A stretch of DNA of 64,000 bases, from NCBI RefSeq assembly GCF_002944315.1, contig NZ_CP024314.1:1798001-1862000 (forward strand), written 5' to 3'. Below the pieces are notes generated by a model. It was not told the DNA's origin, did no database searches, and worked only from the letters and a program-made list of their open reading frames with translations. Every line of letters begins with the position of its first letter. Positions within the stretch are counted from its first letter, which is position 1. This stretch comes from Rhizobium sp. NXC24. Its GTDB lineage: Bacteria > Pseudomonadota > Alphaproteobacteria > Rhizobiales > Rhizobiaceae. A program made the position numbers and the translations under genes. Of the stretch, positions 26,825-35,128 are shown piece by piece.

Positions 26825-27699
26825 GGCGTCTTGATGCGGCTCGCACCCATGATGTGGGTATAAAGGAATGCCGCCGCCTCGTTGCGGCGACCGTCTTCGA
26901 TCAGGTCGAGGATATGCAGATGCTCGGCCGTCTGTCTCGGAAGCCGGCTTCTGTCGATCGTGATATGATATTCGATCAGCCGGCGCAGGCGGTTTATGCG
27001 CCTGATCGCATCGAGAAAGAATTCGTTGTGCGAGCAAGCGACGAGCATCTCGTGAAACTCGTTGTTCGCCTTGAAAATCTCAGCGCGCGACCAGGTTTCA
27101 TACCCACCCTGGCCAAGTTCCGTCTGGATCTGACGCGCGCGTCTGAACCCTTCAGGATCTGGCTTGAAGCTTGGCAGCAGCATGGCCTGCTGCTCGATGA
27201 CGGCACGGAACGTGTAGCCATCCTGATAGCTTTGCCTCGACGTCAAGGTTTGCCGGAAGGACCAACCGTTGCCGGGCAGGCGCTCGACCCATCCCTCATC
27301 CGCAATCCGATGCAGGATCTTAAGCAAACGGCTTCGCGGCAGATCGTAATGGCGCATCATCTCGCTTTCGCTGACACGCTCCTCGAGCTTGCCGGAAAAG
27401 CGGTCCTCGGCGATCCGGAAATAAATGGCTTCGTCACCATCGCTGTCTTTGGGGCTCTCCGGCCTGGAAGCATTCAGGCTCTCGCCATCAACCGCCAGAA
27501 AGTAGCCTCGGTTCGGCTCGGCACGGACGATGCCACGGCTCTCCAGGCTCCTGAGCGCGCTCATGATCGGCGCGCGCGAGACGCGGAATGCATCGGCCAG
27601 CATCTGAAGAGGCAGATGCTGGCCTTCGCGCATTTCGTTCGCTTTCACGAACTCGATGATATTGCCGCTGATCTGCGGTGTGAGGCTACTTCTCGCCAT
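26815..27699 (-). CDS. GntR-family regulator (FCD-type effector domain)
   Basis: 294-residue GntR regulator. The winged helix lies at about residues 10-70 (MLADAFRVSRAPIMSALRSL). A duplicated-looking wHTH-like segment follows (MMRHYDLPRSRLLKILHRIA) before the all-helical FCD domain (about 150-285), with metal-type residues NNEFHEMLVACSHN and EHLHILDLIEDGRRNEAA. FCD regulators usually sense carboxylic acids. It lies downstream of the orphan binding protein on the same strand (89-base gap) and converges on the lactonase. Two copies of a 23-base element at 25667 and 28993 are its likely operators, which would make it autoregulatory through the second one. Confidence 0.92.
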   Translation of the reverse strand: MARSSLTPQISGNIIEFVKANEMREGQHLPLQMLADAFRVSRAPIMSALRSLESRGIVRAEPNRGYFLAVDGESLNASRPESPKDSDGDEAIYFRIAEDRFSGKLEERVSESEMMRHYDLPRSRLLKILHRIADEGWVERLPGNGWSFRQTLTSRQSYQDGYTFRAVIEQQAMLLPSFKPDPEGFRRARQIQTELGQGGYETWSRAEIFKANNEFHEMLVACSHNEFFLDAIRRINRLRRLIEYHITIDRSRLPRQTAEHLHILDLIEDGRRNEAAAFLYTHIMGASRIKTPQV

Positions 27700-27788
27700 G
27701 GCTTCCGATTCATTGCTTCCATTGCGGTTTTTCTATCACCGCATGAAACATCAAGACAGCCCTGTCGATATATCCGAACCCAGTCCGC

Positions 27789-28799
27789 TTATCTGGCGTT
27801 TTTGACGAATTCCGTCGTGTAGGTCTTCGAAAGATCGATCTGCTTGCCTTTGACGTTCTTGGAGAATTCCGAGAGAACCGTCAGGACGGTTTCCGGGCCT
27901 CCCTTGGGCATCACTCCGTCAGGTGTGAACATGCCCTTGCTTACCTCAAGCGCTTTGACATAGCCGTCCTTGTCGCCGACATAGAAATCCTTCGGCATCT
28001 TGTCAGCGATCTCCGCGGCAGAGTGCGTGTCGATGTATCGCATTGTTTTTACAAAGGCGTTGACCAATTTCTGGACTTCCTCCTTGTGCGAGTCGACCCA
28101 GGAACTTTCCATGTACAGCGAAGCAAATGGATAAACTCCGCCGAGCGCCGCTCGTGTCGATTCGACGGTGCGAAGGTCCACCAGCACCTTGGCTTCGTTT
28201 GTCTTCAGCAGCCGTGATACGGTCGGCTCGGTGGTCATTCCAGCCTGGATCTGGTCCTGCTGCATGGCTGCGATGAAGGTCGAGCCTGCACCGACCGGAA
28301 CAGTCGTCACATCGTCTGTCTTCAATCCAGCCTTCGATGCCATGTAAAGCGTCAGAAAATTGGTGGATGAGCCGAGGCCGGTTACCCCGAGTGCCTTTCC
28401 TTTGAAGTCGGCAGGCGATTTGATTTCCGGATGTTTCGTCGAAACTAGCTCTACTTCGCCGGGAACCTGCTGCAATTGGACGACCGACTCGACGAACTTG
28501 CCCTTGGATTGCAAATCCACGCAATGGTCGTAAGAGCCGATAACACCCTGAACGGCGCCCGCAAGTAGCTGATTTTCCGCATCAACTCCAGCCGACTCAT
28601 TCAGCAGTTCGACATCGAGCCCTTCGTCCTTGAAATAGCCGAGGGCTTCGGTGAGCTTGGCGGGCAGGTAGATCTGCTTTTCATACCCACCCACCATGAT
28701 TGAAATCTTCTCGGCAGCTTTGGCTGTTGTGCCCATGGCTCCCGTCACAATTGCCACGCAGATAGCTGCGGTCGAAAAATAGAGACCTGCTGAACGCAT
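27789..28799 (-). CDS. NitT/TauT-type ABC substrate-binding protein, orphan
   Basis: 336-residue periplasmic binding protein with a Sec signal (MRSAGLYFSTAAICVAIVTG, cleaved near AKA) and an NMT1/SsuA-like fold (GYEKQIYLPAKLTEALGYFK; GALGVTG-type phosphate loop seen as KALGVTGLGSSTNFL). The AAGGAGGAGGAATTC ribosome site is strong. No permease or ATPase of the SsuB/SsuC type is in the window, so it is an orphan that must use a distant transporter or serve as a sensor. An operator-like element shared with the lactonase/MFS promoter lies about 200 bases upstream, tying its expression to that module. Ligand unknown, presumably a small organic acid or sulfonate. Confidence 0.9.
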   Translation of the reverse strand: MRSAGLYFSTAAICVAIVTGAMGTTAKAAEKISIMVGGYEKQIYLPAKLTEALGYFKDEGLDVELLNESAGVDAENQLLAGAVQGVIGSYDHCVDLQSKGKFVESVVQLQQVPGEVELVSTKHPEIKSPADFKGKALGVTGLGSSTNFLTLYMASKAGLKTDDVTTVPVGAGSTFIAAMQQDQIQAGMTTEPTVSRLLKTNEAKVLVDLRTVESTRAALGGVYPFASLYMESSWVDSHKEEVQKLVNAFVKTMRYIDTHSAAEIADKMPKDFYVGDKDGYVKALEVSKGMFTPDGVMPKGGPETVLTVLSEFSKNVKGKQIDLSKTYTTEFVKNAR

Positions 28800-28992
28800 G
28801 AATTCCTCCTCCTTAGTGCAATAAATCGCTTGAGTGACCGTCTCCGAGCCCCATGACGCGACACAGAAATGGACACCAAACGAGCCTCGGCCTTAGGGTG
28901 CCGGCAGGCCTCCACCTCTCCCAAATGGTCTCGGCGCCGACGGTCAGCCCTTCATCCTCCGATGAGAGACTAGCCACGTTTGAAGGAATGCA

Positions 28993-29015
28993 CAATTGCA
29001 TTTTATAATTATATT
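28993..29015 (-). promoter_or_regulatory. Promoter and putative GntR operator for the orphan binding protein
   Basis: Second copy of the 23-base element found at 25667-25689, inverted, with one mismatch. Read on the minus strand it contains a possible -10 TATAAA spaced 17 bases from TTTCCA, and a perfect TATAAT just before it. It stands about 195 bases upstream of the binding-protein start, so the transcript would have a long leader. The rest of the 28800-29098 spacer shows no gene. Confidence 0.65.
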
Positions 29016-29098
29016 ATTCTTTTTTGGAAACTGCTTCCCGCAGGCTGGATCGGGATTGAGAACGCCAGCGACAGCGGTCCGGCGTCCTCATTACTGCA

Positions 29099-30331
29099 TC
29101 ACTCCTTCGTCTTGCCCTCAAAATGCATGACGTCGCCGAGCGGCACGTACTTCTGGCCGTCGAACTGATAGAGCTGCAGCGCTTCGGTCGGGAAAATGTC
29201 GCTGCCTTCCTTGGTGGTCATGGTAATGCCGTTCAGAAGAAGGGGATTTTTCCAGCCGTCCATATTCTGCACGACCTTCATCAGTTCCTCGCGCGTCGGG
29301 TTCTTGAGCTTCTCAAGCGCCTGAATCAAGGAATCGCCGATGGCGTAGCCGGTCTGACCAATCGTGTTTGCGAAATTAAAGTTTACCTTGGCCGCGGAGA
29401 TGGCGGAAAGATAACGATCAACGCCCGCGTCGCCCGACGGCTTGTCGCTGATGATGGGCTTGAGGTAGTCCGACGTGATGATGCCCTTGGCGTTGTCCAG
29501 TCCAACCGACTGGAGAACCGGATAAGCCGACGAAAGGTTCGTCACCAGGGTCAGAGGCTTCCAGCCGCTTTCGGATTGAAAGCGGATCGCCTCGCCGCCC
29601 TGGCGGGGTGCTGCGATGATGACGAGGGTGTCAGCACCGGACGCTTTCAGCGTCGAGAGCTGAGTTTCAACGGTTGGATCTTGGGAGGTGACAGGCTGTC
29701 GGTCCAATACCTTGACGTGGGAGCCCTCGATCGAACGGTCGAACGCCTTCATGAAGGTCTGGCCGGTCTCGGTGTTTAGATAGAGAATGGCGACCTTCGC
29801 TTCGGGCTTATGCGCCTTCAGATATTCGGCGAACGAGTCCGCCTCCGTGGAGAAGGATGGGACGAAGCCGACCTCCCACTTCGGAGCATTCAAGGCAATC
29901 ACCCCTGAATACATGAAAATATTCGGGATTTTCTTCTGGGTGATGTAGCGGCCGATCGCAAGGTTATTTGGCGTTGCGGCGGTGCCCGCCAAGGCGAATA
30001 CCTTTTCCTGTTCGACCATTTTACGGACGTTGGCCAGCGTGCGCTGGGGATCGAGCGAGTCATCTTCGATGACCAGATCGATTTTGCGCGTTTTTCCGTC
30101 GCCCATCTTAACGCCGCCTTCGGCGTTGGCCTGTTCGATGCGGGCGCGTATGCCTTCCGCGACGCCGCCGACAACGGCAACCGGCCCGGTCAATGGGCCG
30201 GTAACGCCGATCTTCACCGAATCGTCGGTTACCCCCGGCGTGGTCTCGGCTGCGCTGGCGTGGGTCGCAACGAGCAGCGCGGCCACGGCCAACTGCATAG
30301 TGCAGCCCTTCAGCTTGGAGACAAATCTCAT
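29099..30331 (-). CDS. Liv-type ABC transporter substrate-binding protein
   Basis: 410-residue type I periplasmic binding protein (LivJ/LivK superfamily) with a Sec signal (LKGCTMQLAVAALLVATHAS, cleavage ASA). Core motifs are VKIGVTGPLTGPVAVVGGVA and FALAGTAATPNNLAIGRYIT. The ATG at 30331 has a GGGAGGAACTG site. It is the last gene of the livG-F-H-M-binding-protein operon transcribed from about 33.78 kb, 34 bases after livM. In rhizobia and Rhodopseudomonas, proteins of this family also bind aromatic acids. Because the operon shares a promoter element with the P450/lig genes, an aromatic ligand is more likely than leucine; this is inference. Confidence 0.92.
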   Translation of the reverse strand: MRFVSKLKGCTMQLAVAALLVATHASAAETTPGVTDDSVKIGVTGPLTGPVAVVGGVAEGIRARIEQANAEGGVKMGDGKTRKIDLVIEDDSLDPQRTLANVRKMVEQEKVFALAGTAATPNNLAIGRYITQKKIPNIFMYSGVIALNAPKWEVGFVPSFSTEADSFAEYLKAHKPEAKVAILYLNTETGQTFMKAFDRSIEGSHVKVLDRQPVTSQDPTVETQLSTLKASGADTLVIIAAPRQGGEAIRFQSESGWKPLTLVTNLSSAYPVLQSVGLDNAKGIITSDYLKPIISDKPSGDAGVDRYLSAISAAKVNFNFANTIGQTGYAIGDSLIQALEKLKNPTREELMKVVQNMDGWKNPLLLNGITMTTKEGSDIFPTEALQLYQFDGQKYVPLGDVMHFEGKTKE

Positions 30332-30365
30332 ATCAGTTCCTCCCATTGTTCGGTGGCAGGCCTCC

Positions 30366-31325
30366 TCAGCCCGCTGTTTTCCGAAAAATCATCGAAAGCC
30401 ATTTTTCGATGAAGCCAGTAACGCCGTTGCGCGCGACCATCATGATCAGGATTAGCGCGAGGCCATAAATCAGGTTGCCGAGGCTGAGGTTGATGTCGGA
30501 CGCCCAGGTCGGAACGAAGACCATGAACAGTCCGCCGAGAAATGCCCCGACGATGCTCGTCACCCCGCCGACGATGCTACCGATCACGATGTTGATGGAC
30601 AGGATCGCCAGGAACGACTCCGGGCTGACAAAACCGGTGACTATGGCGAACACGCCGCCGCCCATGCCCGCGAGTGCCGAGCTTCCCGCGAATGCCCACA
30701 ATCGCGTGCGTGTCAGGTTCACACCAAGGGCTTCCGCGATCTGCGCATTGTCACGCTGGGCCCGCAGCGCCCGTCCGACATCGCCGAAAAGCATCAACGC
30801 AACCAGAAGGGCGCCGATCCCCGCGCATCCGAGGCAAATAACGTAGAGCCATAGCTCCGGGCTGAGGGGAAGCCATTCCGGCGCTTCCGGAGCGTCGATC
30901 GGAAGGCCCGAAACCCCGCCGGTGAGGCTCCCCATTTTCAACACAAGCTGAGGGAAAGCAGCGGCAATGCCGAAGGTGACAATTGCCAACTGCAGGCCCT
31001 GAAGTCTCAGCGCCGGGAGGCCGATCGCTAGCCCGACCAAAACCGTAACTGCGGCCGAAACAGGAAGAGTGGCAAGCGGAGGTACGCCGTAGGTCGCATT
31101 CAGGATTGCCGTCACATAGGCGCCGACGCCGAAGAGCGCGCCCTGCGCGAGGCAGATTTGCCCCGCAAATCCCATCAGGAGATTCAGTCCAAGAATTGCG
31201 ATTGCATAAGCGATCGCAACGCATATCTGCTGGTGCGCGTAGTCCGGAGCGACCAACGGGATCAGTATTGCGAGAAATGCGAAGAGACCGAACTTGACCG
31301 CAGCCGGGCGGAATCCGTCACTCAT
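30366..31325 (-). CDS. Liv-type ABC permease (LivM-like)
   Basis: 319-residue inner-membrane permease with about nine to ten hydrophobic segments. The family motif AIAYAIAILGLNLLMGFAGQ lies near residue 35-55, followed by CLAQGALFGVGAYVTAI. The conserved EAA-like loop is seen at DNAQIAEALGVNLTRTRLWA. It overlaps the livH-like gene upstream by 4 bases (translational coupling). Confidence 0.93.
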   Translation of the reverse strand: MSDGFRPAAVKFGLFAFLAILIPLVAPDYAHQQICVAIAYAIAILGLNLLMGFAGQICLAQGALFGVGAYVTAILNATYGVPPLATLPVSAAVTVLVGLAIGLPALRLQGLQLAIVTFGIAAAFPQLVLKMGSLTGGVSGLPIDAPEAPEWLPLSPELWLYVICLGCAGIGALLVALMLFGDVGRALRAQRDNAQIAEALGVNLTRTRLWAFAGSSALAGMGGGVFAIVTGFVSPESFLAILSINIVIGSIVGGVTSIVGAFLGGLFMVFVPTWASDINLSLGNLIYGLALILIMMVARNGVTGFIEKWLSMIFRKTAG

Positions 31326-32203
31326 AGTTTTGTCACCTTGTAGGAACCGAACAGGCCGACGGGCTTCACAAGCAGGATGGCCAACGTGAGGACGATGGGC
31401 ACTGCGATACGCATGTCAGCGCCGATGAAAGGGAGGTAGCTCGCGCCGAGGCTTTCGGCGACGCCGACCGCCAGACCGCCGACAATTGCGCCGAGGGGAC
31501 TATCCCATCCGCCGAGAGTCGCGGCGGCGAGGCCGTAAAACAAAATCGGCGCCATCATTGTCGGGCTAAGAAAGAGACGCGGCGCAATCAGGATCGCCGC
31601 AAAAGCCCCGATGACCGCGGCAAAACCCCATCCCAGCATCAGCATGCGCTCGACGTCGACGCCGACGAGTACGCTGCGCGCCCGGTCGAAAGCCGCCGCA
31701 CGCATGGACAATCCAAGTCTCGTGAAGCGAAAGATGAAACCGAAGGCTGCCGCGATGCAGATCAGGATCGCCAGCGTGCCGACTGCGGACGCGAGCACGC
31801 GAACCTCCCCGAGACTGAAGCCGCCATCGGGAAACAGGCTTGGGAACGAGAGTTGTTCGGCTCCCCAGATCCACATGCACATGGCCTGGAAGAGCACGAA
31901 TATTCCAAGCGTGACCACGACCACCGCTTCCACGGGCGCGCTCATCAACGGCCTGATCACGAGGCGGAATGTCGCGATGCCGATGCAGAATGCGACCGCC
32001 AGGCTCGCCAGCACGGCCAGCCAGAGCTCAACGCCCCACTGCATCAACTGCCACGCAACGTAAGCGGAGAATGTCGCCATTTCGCCCTGGCCGAAATTCA
32101 CGACATTTGTCGCCCGGAAAATGAGTACGAGCGCGAGCGCCAGTGCCGCGTAGATGGCACCCGTTGTTAACCCGCTCACGACGAGCTGGAAGAAGAGACT
32201 CAT
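31322..32203 (-). CDS. Liv-type ABC permease (LivH-like)
   Basis: 293-residue inner-membrane permease, partner of the LivM-like protein. The N-terminus SGLTTGAIYAALALALVLIF followed by NVVNFGQGEMATFSAYVAWQ is the LivH signature. The coupling loop FDRARSVLVGVDVERMLMLG is present. Its first base pairs overlap the stop of the LivF gene and its end overlaps LivM, so the five genes form one tightly coupled operon. Confidence 0.93.
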   Translation of the reverse strand: MSLFFQLVVSGLTTGAIYAALALALVLIFRATNVVNFGQGEMATFSAYVAWQLMQWGVELWLAVLASLAVAFCIGIATFRLVIRPLMSAPVEAVVVVTLGIFVLFQAMCMWIWGAEQLSFPSLFPDGGFSLGEVRVLASAVGTLAILICIAAAFGFIFRFTRLGLSMRAAAFDRARSVLVGVDVERMLMLGWGFAAVIGAFAAILIAPRLFLSPTMMAPILFYGLAAATLGGWDSPLGAIVGGLAVGVAESLGASYLPFIGADMRIAVPIVLTLAILLVKPVGLFGSYKVTKL

Positions 32204-32916
32204 CAGGCGACCCCCAGATATGATTTCTTGATGTCCTCATTGTTTATGAGGTCGCTCGCGGCGCCGCCGGCGACGATCTGCCCCGCCTCGATGACGAAGG
32301 CCTTGTCCGCGTACTGCAGCGTGATATCGACGTTCTGCTCGACCACCAGCAGCGTCATTCCGTGGTCGCGGTGCAGCGTCTTGAATATCGCCAGGATCTC
32401 CTGCGTAATCGACGGCGCCAGGCCGAGCGATGGTTCATCGCACATCAGGAGTTTCGGACGGGACATGAGCGCACGGGCGACCGCGAGCATCTGCTGCTCG
32501 CCGCCGCTTAAGTTTCCGGCTAGCTGGTCGCGCCTTTCGCGCAGCCGCGGAAAGGTTTCATACCAACGCTCCTTGTCTTGCCTGATCTGAGACCGGCTGG
32601 AGATGATGGTGGCGCCGAGCTGAAGGTTTTCGTCCACCGTGAATTCCGAGAAGGTGCCTCGGCCCTGCGGGATCTGGGCGATACCGAGTCCGAGCCGCTT
32701 TTGAGCTGAGATCCACTCCAGCGACTTTCCCGCATAGAATATGGAACCCTTGAACGACAGGAGGCCGGAAACGGCGCGCAACAGAGTGGTCTTTCCAGCT
32801 CCGTTCGACCCGAGAAGTGCCACGAACTCGCCCTCTTCGACCGCGAACGAACAGTCGAAGAGCGCTTGCGTTTTTCCGTAGAAAGCCGAGAGGTCCTTAA
32901 CGTCGAGAAGCGTCAT
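32203..32916 (-). CDS. Liv-type ABC ATPase (LivF-like)
   Basis: 237-residue ATPase. Walker A is LLGSNGAGKTTLLRA, the signature is LSGGEQQMLAVARAL, Walker B is LLMCDEPSLGLAP, and the switch histidine follows in LHRDHGMTLLVVEQN. All catalytic elements are intact. It overlaps LivG by 4 bases and LivH by 1 base. Confidence 0.94.
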   Translation of the reverse strand: MTLLDVKDLSAFYGKTQALFDCSFAVEEGEFVALLGSNGAGKTTLLRAVSGLLSFKGSIFYAGKSLEWISAQKRLGLGIAQIPQGRGTFSEFTVDENLQLGATIISSRSQIRQDKERWYETFPRLRERRDQLAGNLSGGEQQMLAVARALMSRPKLLMCDEPSLGLAPSITQEILAIFKTLHRDHGMTLLVVEQNVDITLQYADKAFVIEAGQIVAGGAASDLINNEDIKKSYLGVA

Positions 32917-33704
32917 GCCGCCCTCCCCAAATAAGCGGAGACAACCGCGTCGTTCGACTTGATTTCACTCGGAGTGCCTTCGGCGAGATTACGACCGAGA
33001 TGGAAAACAACGATCCTATCGCACAGCCCCATCACCAGGCCCATGTGGTGCTCAATGAGGAGGATCGAGAGATTGCGGTTCTTTCTTACTTCGTCCAGCA
33101 GAGTGCCGAACTCGTTGACTTCGCCATGCGTCAACCCTCCCGCCGGTTCGTCGAGAAGCAATATCTTGGGGTCTGACGCGAGGGCGCGGGCAATCTCCAT
33201 CCGCTTTTGCAACGGATAGGAAAGCGCGCCAGCTTTCCGAGCAGCCATATCGGCCATTCCCATCTCTTCGAGGATGGCCATCGACCTCTCGCGCACCGCC
33301 CGCTCCTCGGCTCGCGATCGCAAGGGCGTCAGGATCGCCCGTGCGAACTTGCCCCCGAGTTCATGGTGGGCACCGAGCATGACATTTTCCAGAACCGTCA
33401 TGGAGGCATAGATGCCGAGGTTCTGGAACGTTCGGGCGACACCGAGGCCAATCATGTCCCGAACCCTCGCGCCTTCGATTGGCGTCCCATTCAAAACAAT
33501 GGTGCCGCTGTCATAGGCCACGAGACGAGTGATCGCGTTGAGAAAGGTGCTTTTGCCCGCGCCATTCGGTCCGATCAGGCCGCAGATCTCGCCCGAACGC
33601 ACCGAGACCGAAACGTCGGTGAGCGCCTTGATGCCGCCGAAGTGCACTGAAACGCCTCGCGCCTCAAGCACGAGACGAGCGTCCGCAATGCTGCTCATTT
33701 CCAC
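32913..33704 (-). CDS. Liv-type ABC ATPase (LivG-like), altered signature
   Basis: 263-residue ATPase, first gene of the Liv operon. Walker A is [18 protein letters not shown], Walker B is [16 protein letters not shown] and the H-loop is [15 protein letters not shown]. The ABC signature, usually LSYGQQRR in LivG proteins, reads [16 protein letters not shown] here, so the conserved glycine is replaced by Pro-Leu. The LivF partner has a normal signature. The start is GTG 33704 with GGAGGAAATA just upstream; ATG 33698 is an alternative. The operator-containing promoter lies at 33776-33814. Confidence 0.92.
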   Translation of the reverse strand: MEMSSIADARLVLEARGVSVHFGGIKALTDVSVSVRSGEICGLIGPNGAGKSTFLNAITRLVAYDSGTIVLNGTPIEGARVRDMIGLGVARTFQNLGIYASMTVLENVMLGAHHELGGKFARAILTPLRSRAEERAVRERSMAILEEMGMADMAARKAGALSYPLQKRMEIARALASDPKILLLDEPAGGLTHGEVNEFGTLLDEVRKNRNLSILLIEHHMGLVMGLCDRIVVFHLGRNLAEGTPSEIKSNDAVVSAYLGRAA

Positions 33705-33775
33705 TATTTCCTCCCTCCCTGAGCGGTCTCCCGGACGGCCTGTCCATTTCTATGATTGACAGCCATCCCCGCTTT

Positions 33776-33814
33776 GGATACCAATAAGTATCCGAAGACG
33801 TTTCGGTATGTCAA
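33776..33814 (-). promoter_or_regulatory. Liv-operon promoter with TetR-type operator, divergent to P450
   Basis: On the minus strand TTGACA (33809-33814) and GATACT (33787-33792) are separated by 16 bases. The -10 lies inside a perfect palindrome GGATAC-CAATAA-GTATCC (33776-33793). The same arrangement of TTGACA, 16 bases and an ATAC-N6-GTAT palindrome over the -10 recurs at 37140 and 48057. The element sits between the Liv operon and the P450 operon, so a bound repressor could silence both. No equally good plus-strand promoter is evident. Confidence 0.75.
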
Positions 33815-33937
33815 GCATCAATCGCATCTGGATTGGCTTGCGACGGAACGGCCTCAGAGTAGCCTGCCATCGGGTTGGAGTTGGGTGGCGGCAAGGTGAT
33901 CGAATGCCTCGCTGACGGGGCGATGGGGAGGACATCC

Positions 33938-35128
33938 ATGACAGGAAACAACACCGAACTGACGGGCGAGAATCTGTATCGAGATCCGTATCCGGTTTAC
34001 GCGAGGCTGCGCGCTGAAGAGCCAGTGGCCTTCTTCGAAGGAACGAAGGAATACTTCATCACCCGATTTGACGACTGCCGCAGGATCGGCGGTCATGACA
34101 AGATTTTCGGCCCCTCCGGATCGGCGGACCGCCCGGAGGCGCGCGTCATGGGCATGCCGAATGTATTGACCATGTCCGGCGAGGAGCACCAATGCCTTCG
34201 TCAGGGCATCGACGAAAACCTCACGCAGGAGCGTGTCCGGTCGTTTGTCGAAGGTCTGACGCGCCCCGTGGTGCAGCGTTACGTCGACGCGATCAAAGCC
34301 AAGGGAGAGGCGAACCTTACGGCCGAATTGTTCGAGCCGATCTCCGTGCGGTGCATCGGCGACGTTATCGGCCTCACGGAAACGCCGAATGAAACCCTCG
34401 TCGAGTGGTTCCACGCGATGGCTCTTGGCCTGCAGAATGTCAGCAACGACGCGGGGGTGTGGAAGCGACTGGACGACGCTCTCGCCGATATCGACAAGCA
34501 AATGGGCGACCTTTACCAAGCCTGCCTGTCCAAGCCCAACAACTCCCTCCTCAGCCATGTGATGCATGGCGGCATGCCGAAAGGCGAAGCGCGCAGTTGG
34601 GACGAGATTTCACCGACCATACGCGTCATTATTCTTGGCGGCCTTCAGGAACCCGGTCATGCGGCAGCGAATGCCTGCGCCGGTCTTCTTTCGAATCCCG
34701 AACAGGCGAAAGTCATGGCGGAGCAGCCGCAGGAAAACGCCATGCGCGCCTTCGATGAGGGGCTGCGTTGGATCGCGCCGATCGGCGTGACACCGCGGAT
34801 CGCCCGAGAGGATTTCGAGATCGCAGGGACGGTCATTCCTCAGGGAGCGTCGGTCGCGATCGTTATGGGCTCCGCCAACCGTGACGAGTCTCGCTTCGAG
34901 GATGCCGACAAGTTCGACATGTTCCGTAAGAAGAAGCAGCACCTCTCGTTCGGCTTCCGTCCGCACTTCTGTTCGGGACATTTTCTGTCAAGGGCCATGG
35001 GCGAGATCGCACTTGCGGAAGTGTTCCGTCAGTTGCCCGAACTTCGGCTCGACGGATCGCGCGAAATCAAAGGCAAAGGCTGGCGATTCCGCGGTATTTC
35101 CGACCTCCCCGCGAAATGGAACGCGTGA
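33938..35128 (+). CDS. Cytochrome P450 (bacterial class I type)
   Basis: 396-residue soluble P450 monooxygenase. The ExxR motif is AFDEGLRW, and the haem-binding loop is FGFRPHFCSGHF with the axial cysteine at 345. Two oddities: the I-helix reads LGGLQEPGHAAAN, so proline 239 stands where a threonine normally forms the acid-alcohol pair, and R341 replaces the usual glycine of the haem loop. The start at 33938 follows GGGGAGGACATCC. A ferredoxin and its reductase are encoded 3.3 kb downstream and should be its electron donors. The ligJ start overlaps its stop by one base. Formaldehyde-handling genes in the same regulon suggest O-demethylation of a methoxy-aromatic acid; the substrate is inferred. 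Confidence 0.9.
   Translation: MTGNNTELTGENLYRDPYPVYARLRAEEPVAFFEGTKEYFITRFDDCRRIGGHDKIFGPSGSADRPEARVMGMPNVLTMSGEEHQCLRQGIDENLTQERVRSFVEGLTRPVVQRYVDAIKAKGEANLTAELFEPISVRCIGDVIGLTETPNETLVEWFHAMALGLQNVSNDAGVWKRLDDALADIDKQMGDLYQACLSKPNNSLLSHVMHGGMPKGEARSWDEISPTIRVIILGGLQEPGHAAANACAGLLSNPEQAKVMAEQPQENAMRAFDEGLRWIAPIGVTPRIAREDFEIAGTVIPQGASVAIVMGSANRDESRFEDADKFDMFRKKKQHLSFGFRPHFCSGHFLSRAMGEIALAEVFRQLPELRLDGSREIKGKGWRFRGISDLPAKWNA

Noticed and set aside
26815..33704. Idea that the orphan NitT/TauT binding protein serves the adjacent Liv permeases
   Set aside because: It belongs to a different binding-protein class (type II, SsuA-like) from the Liv type I protein, and the Liv operon already has its own.
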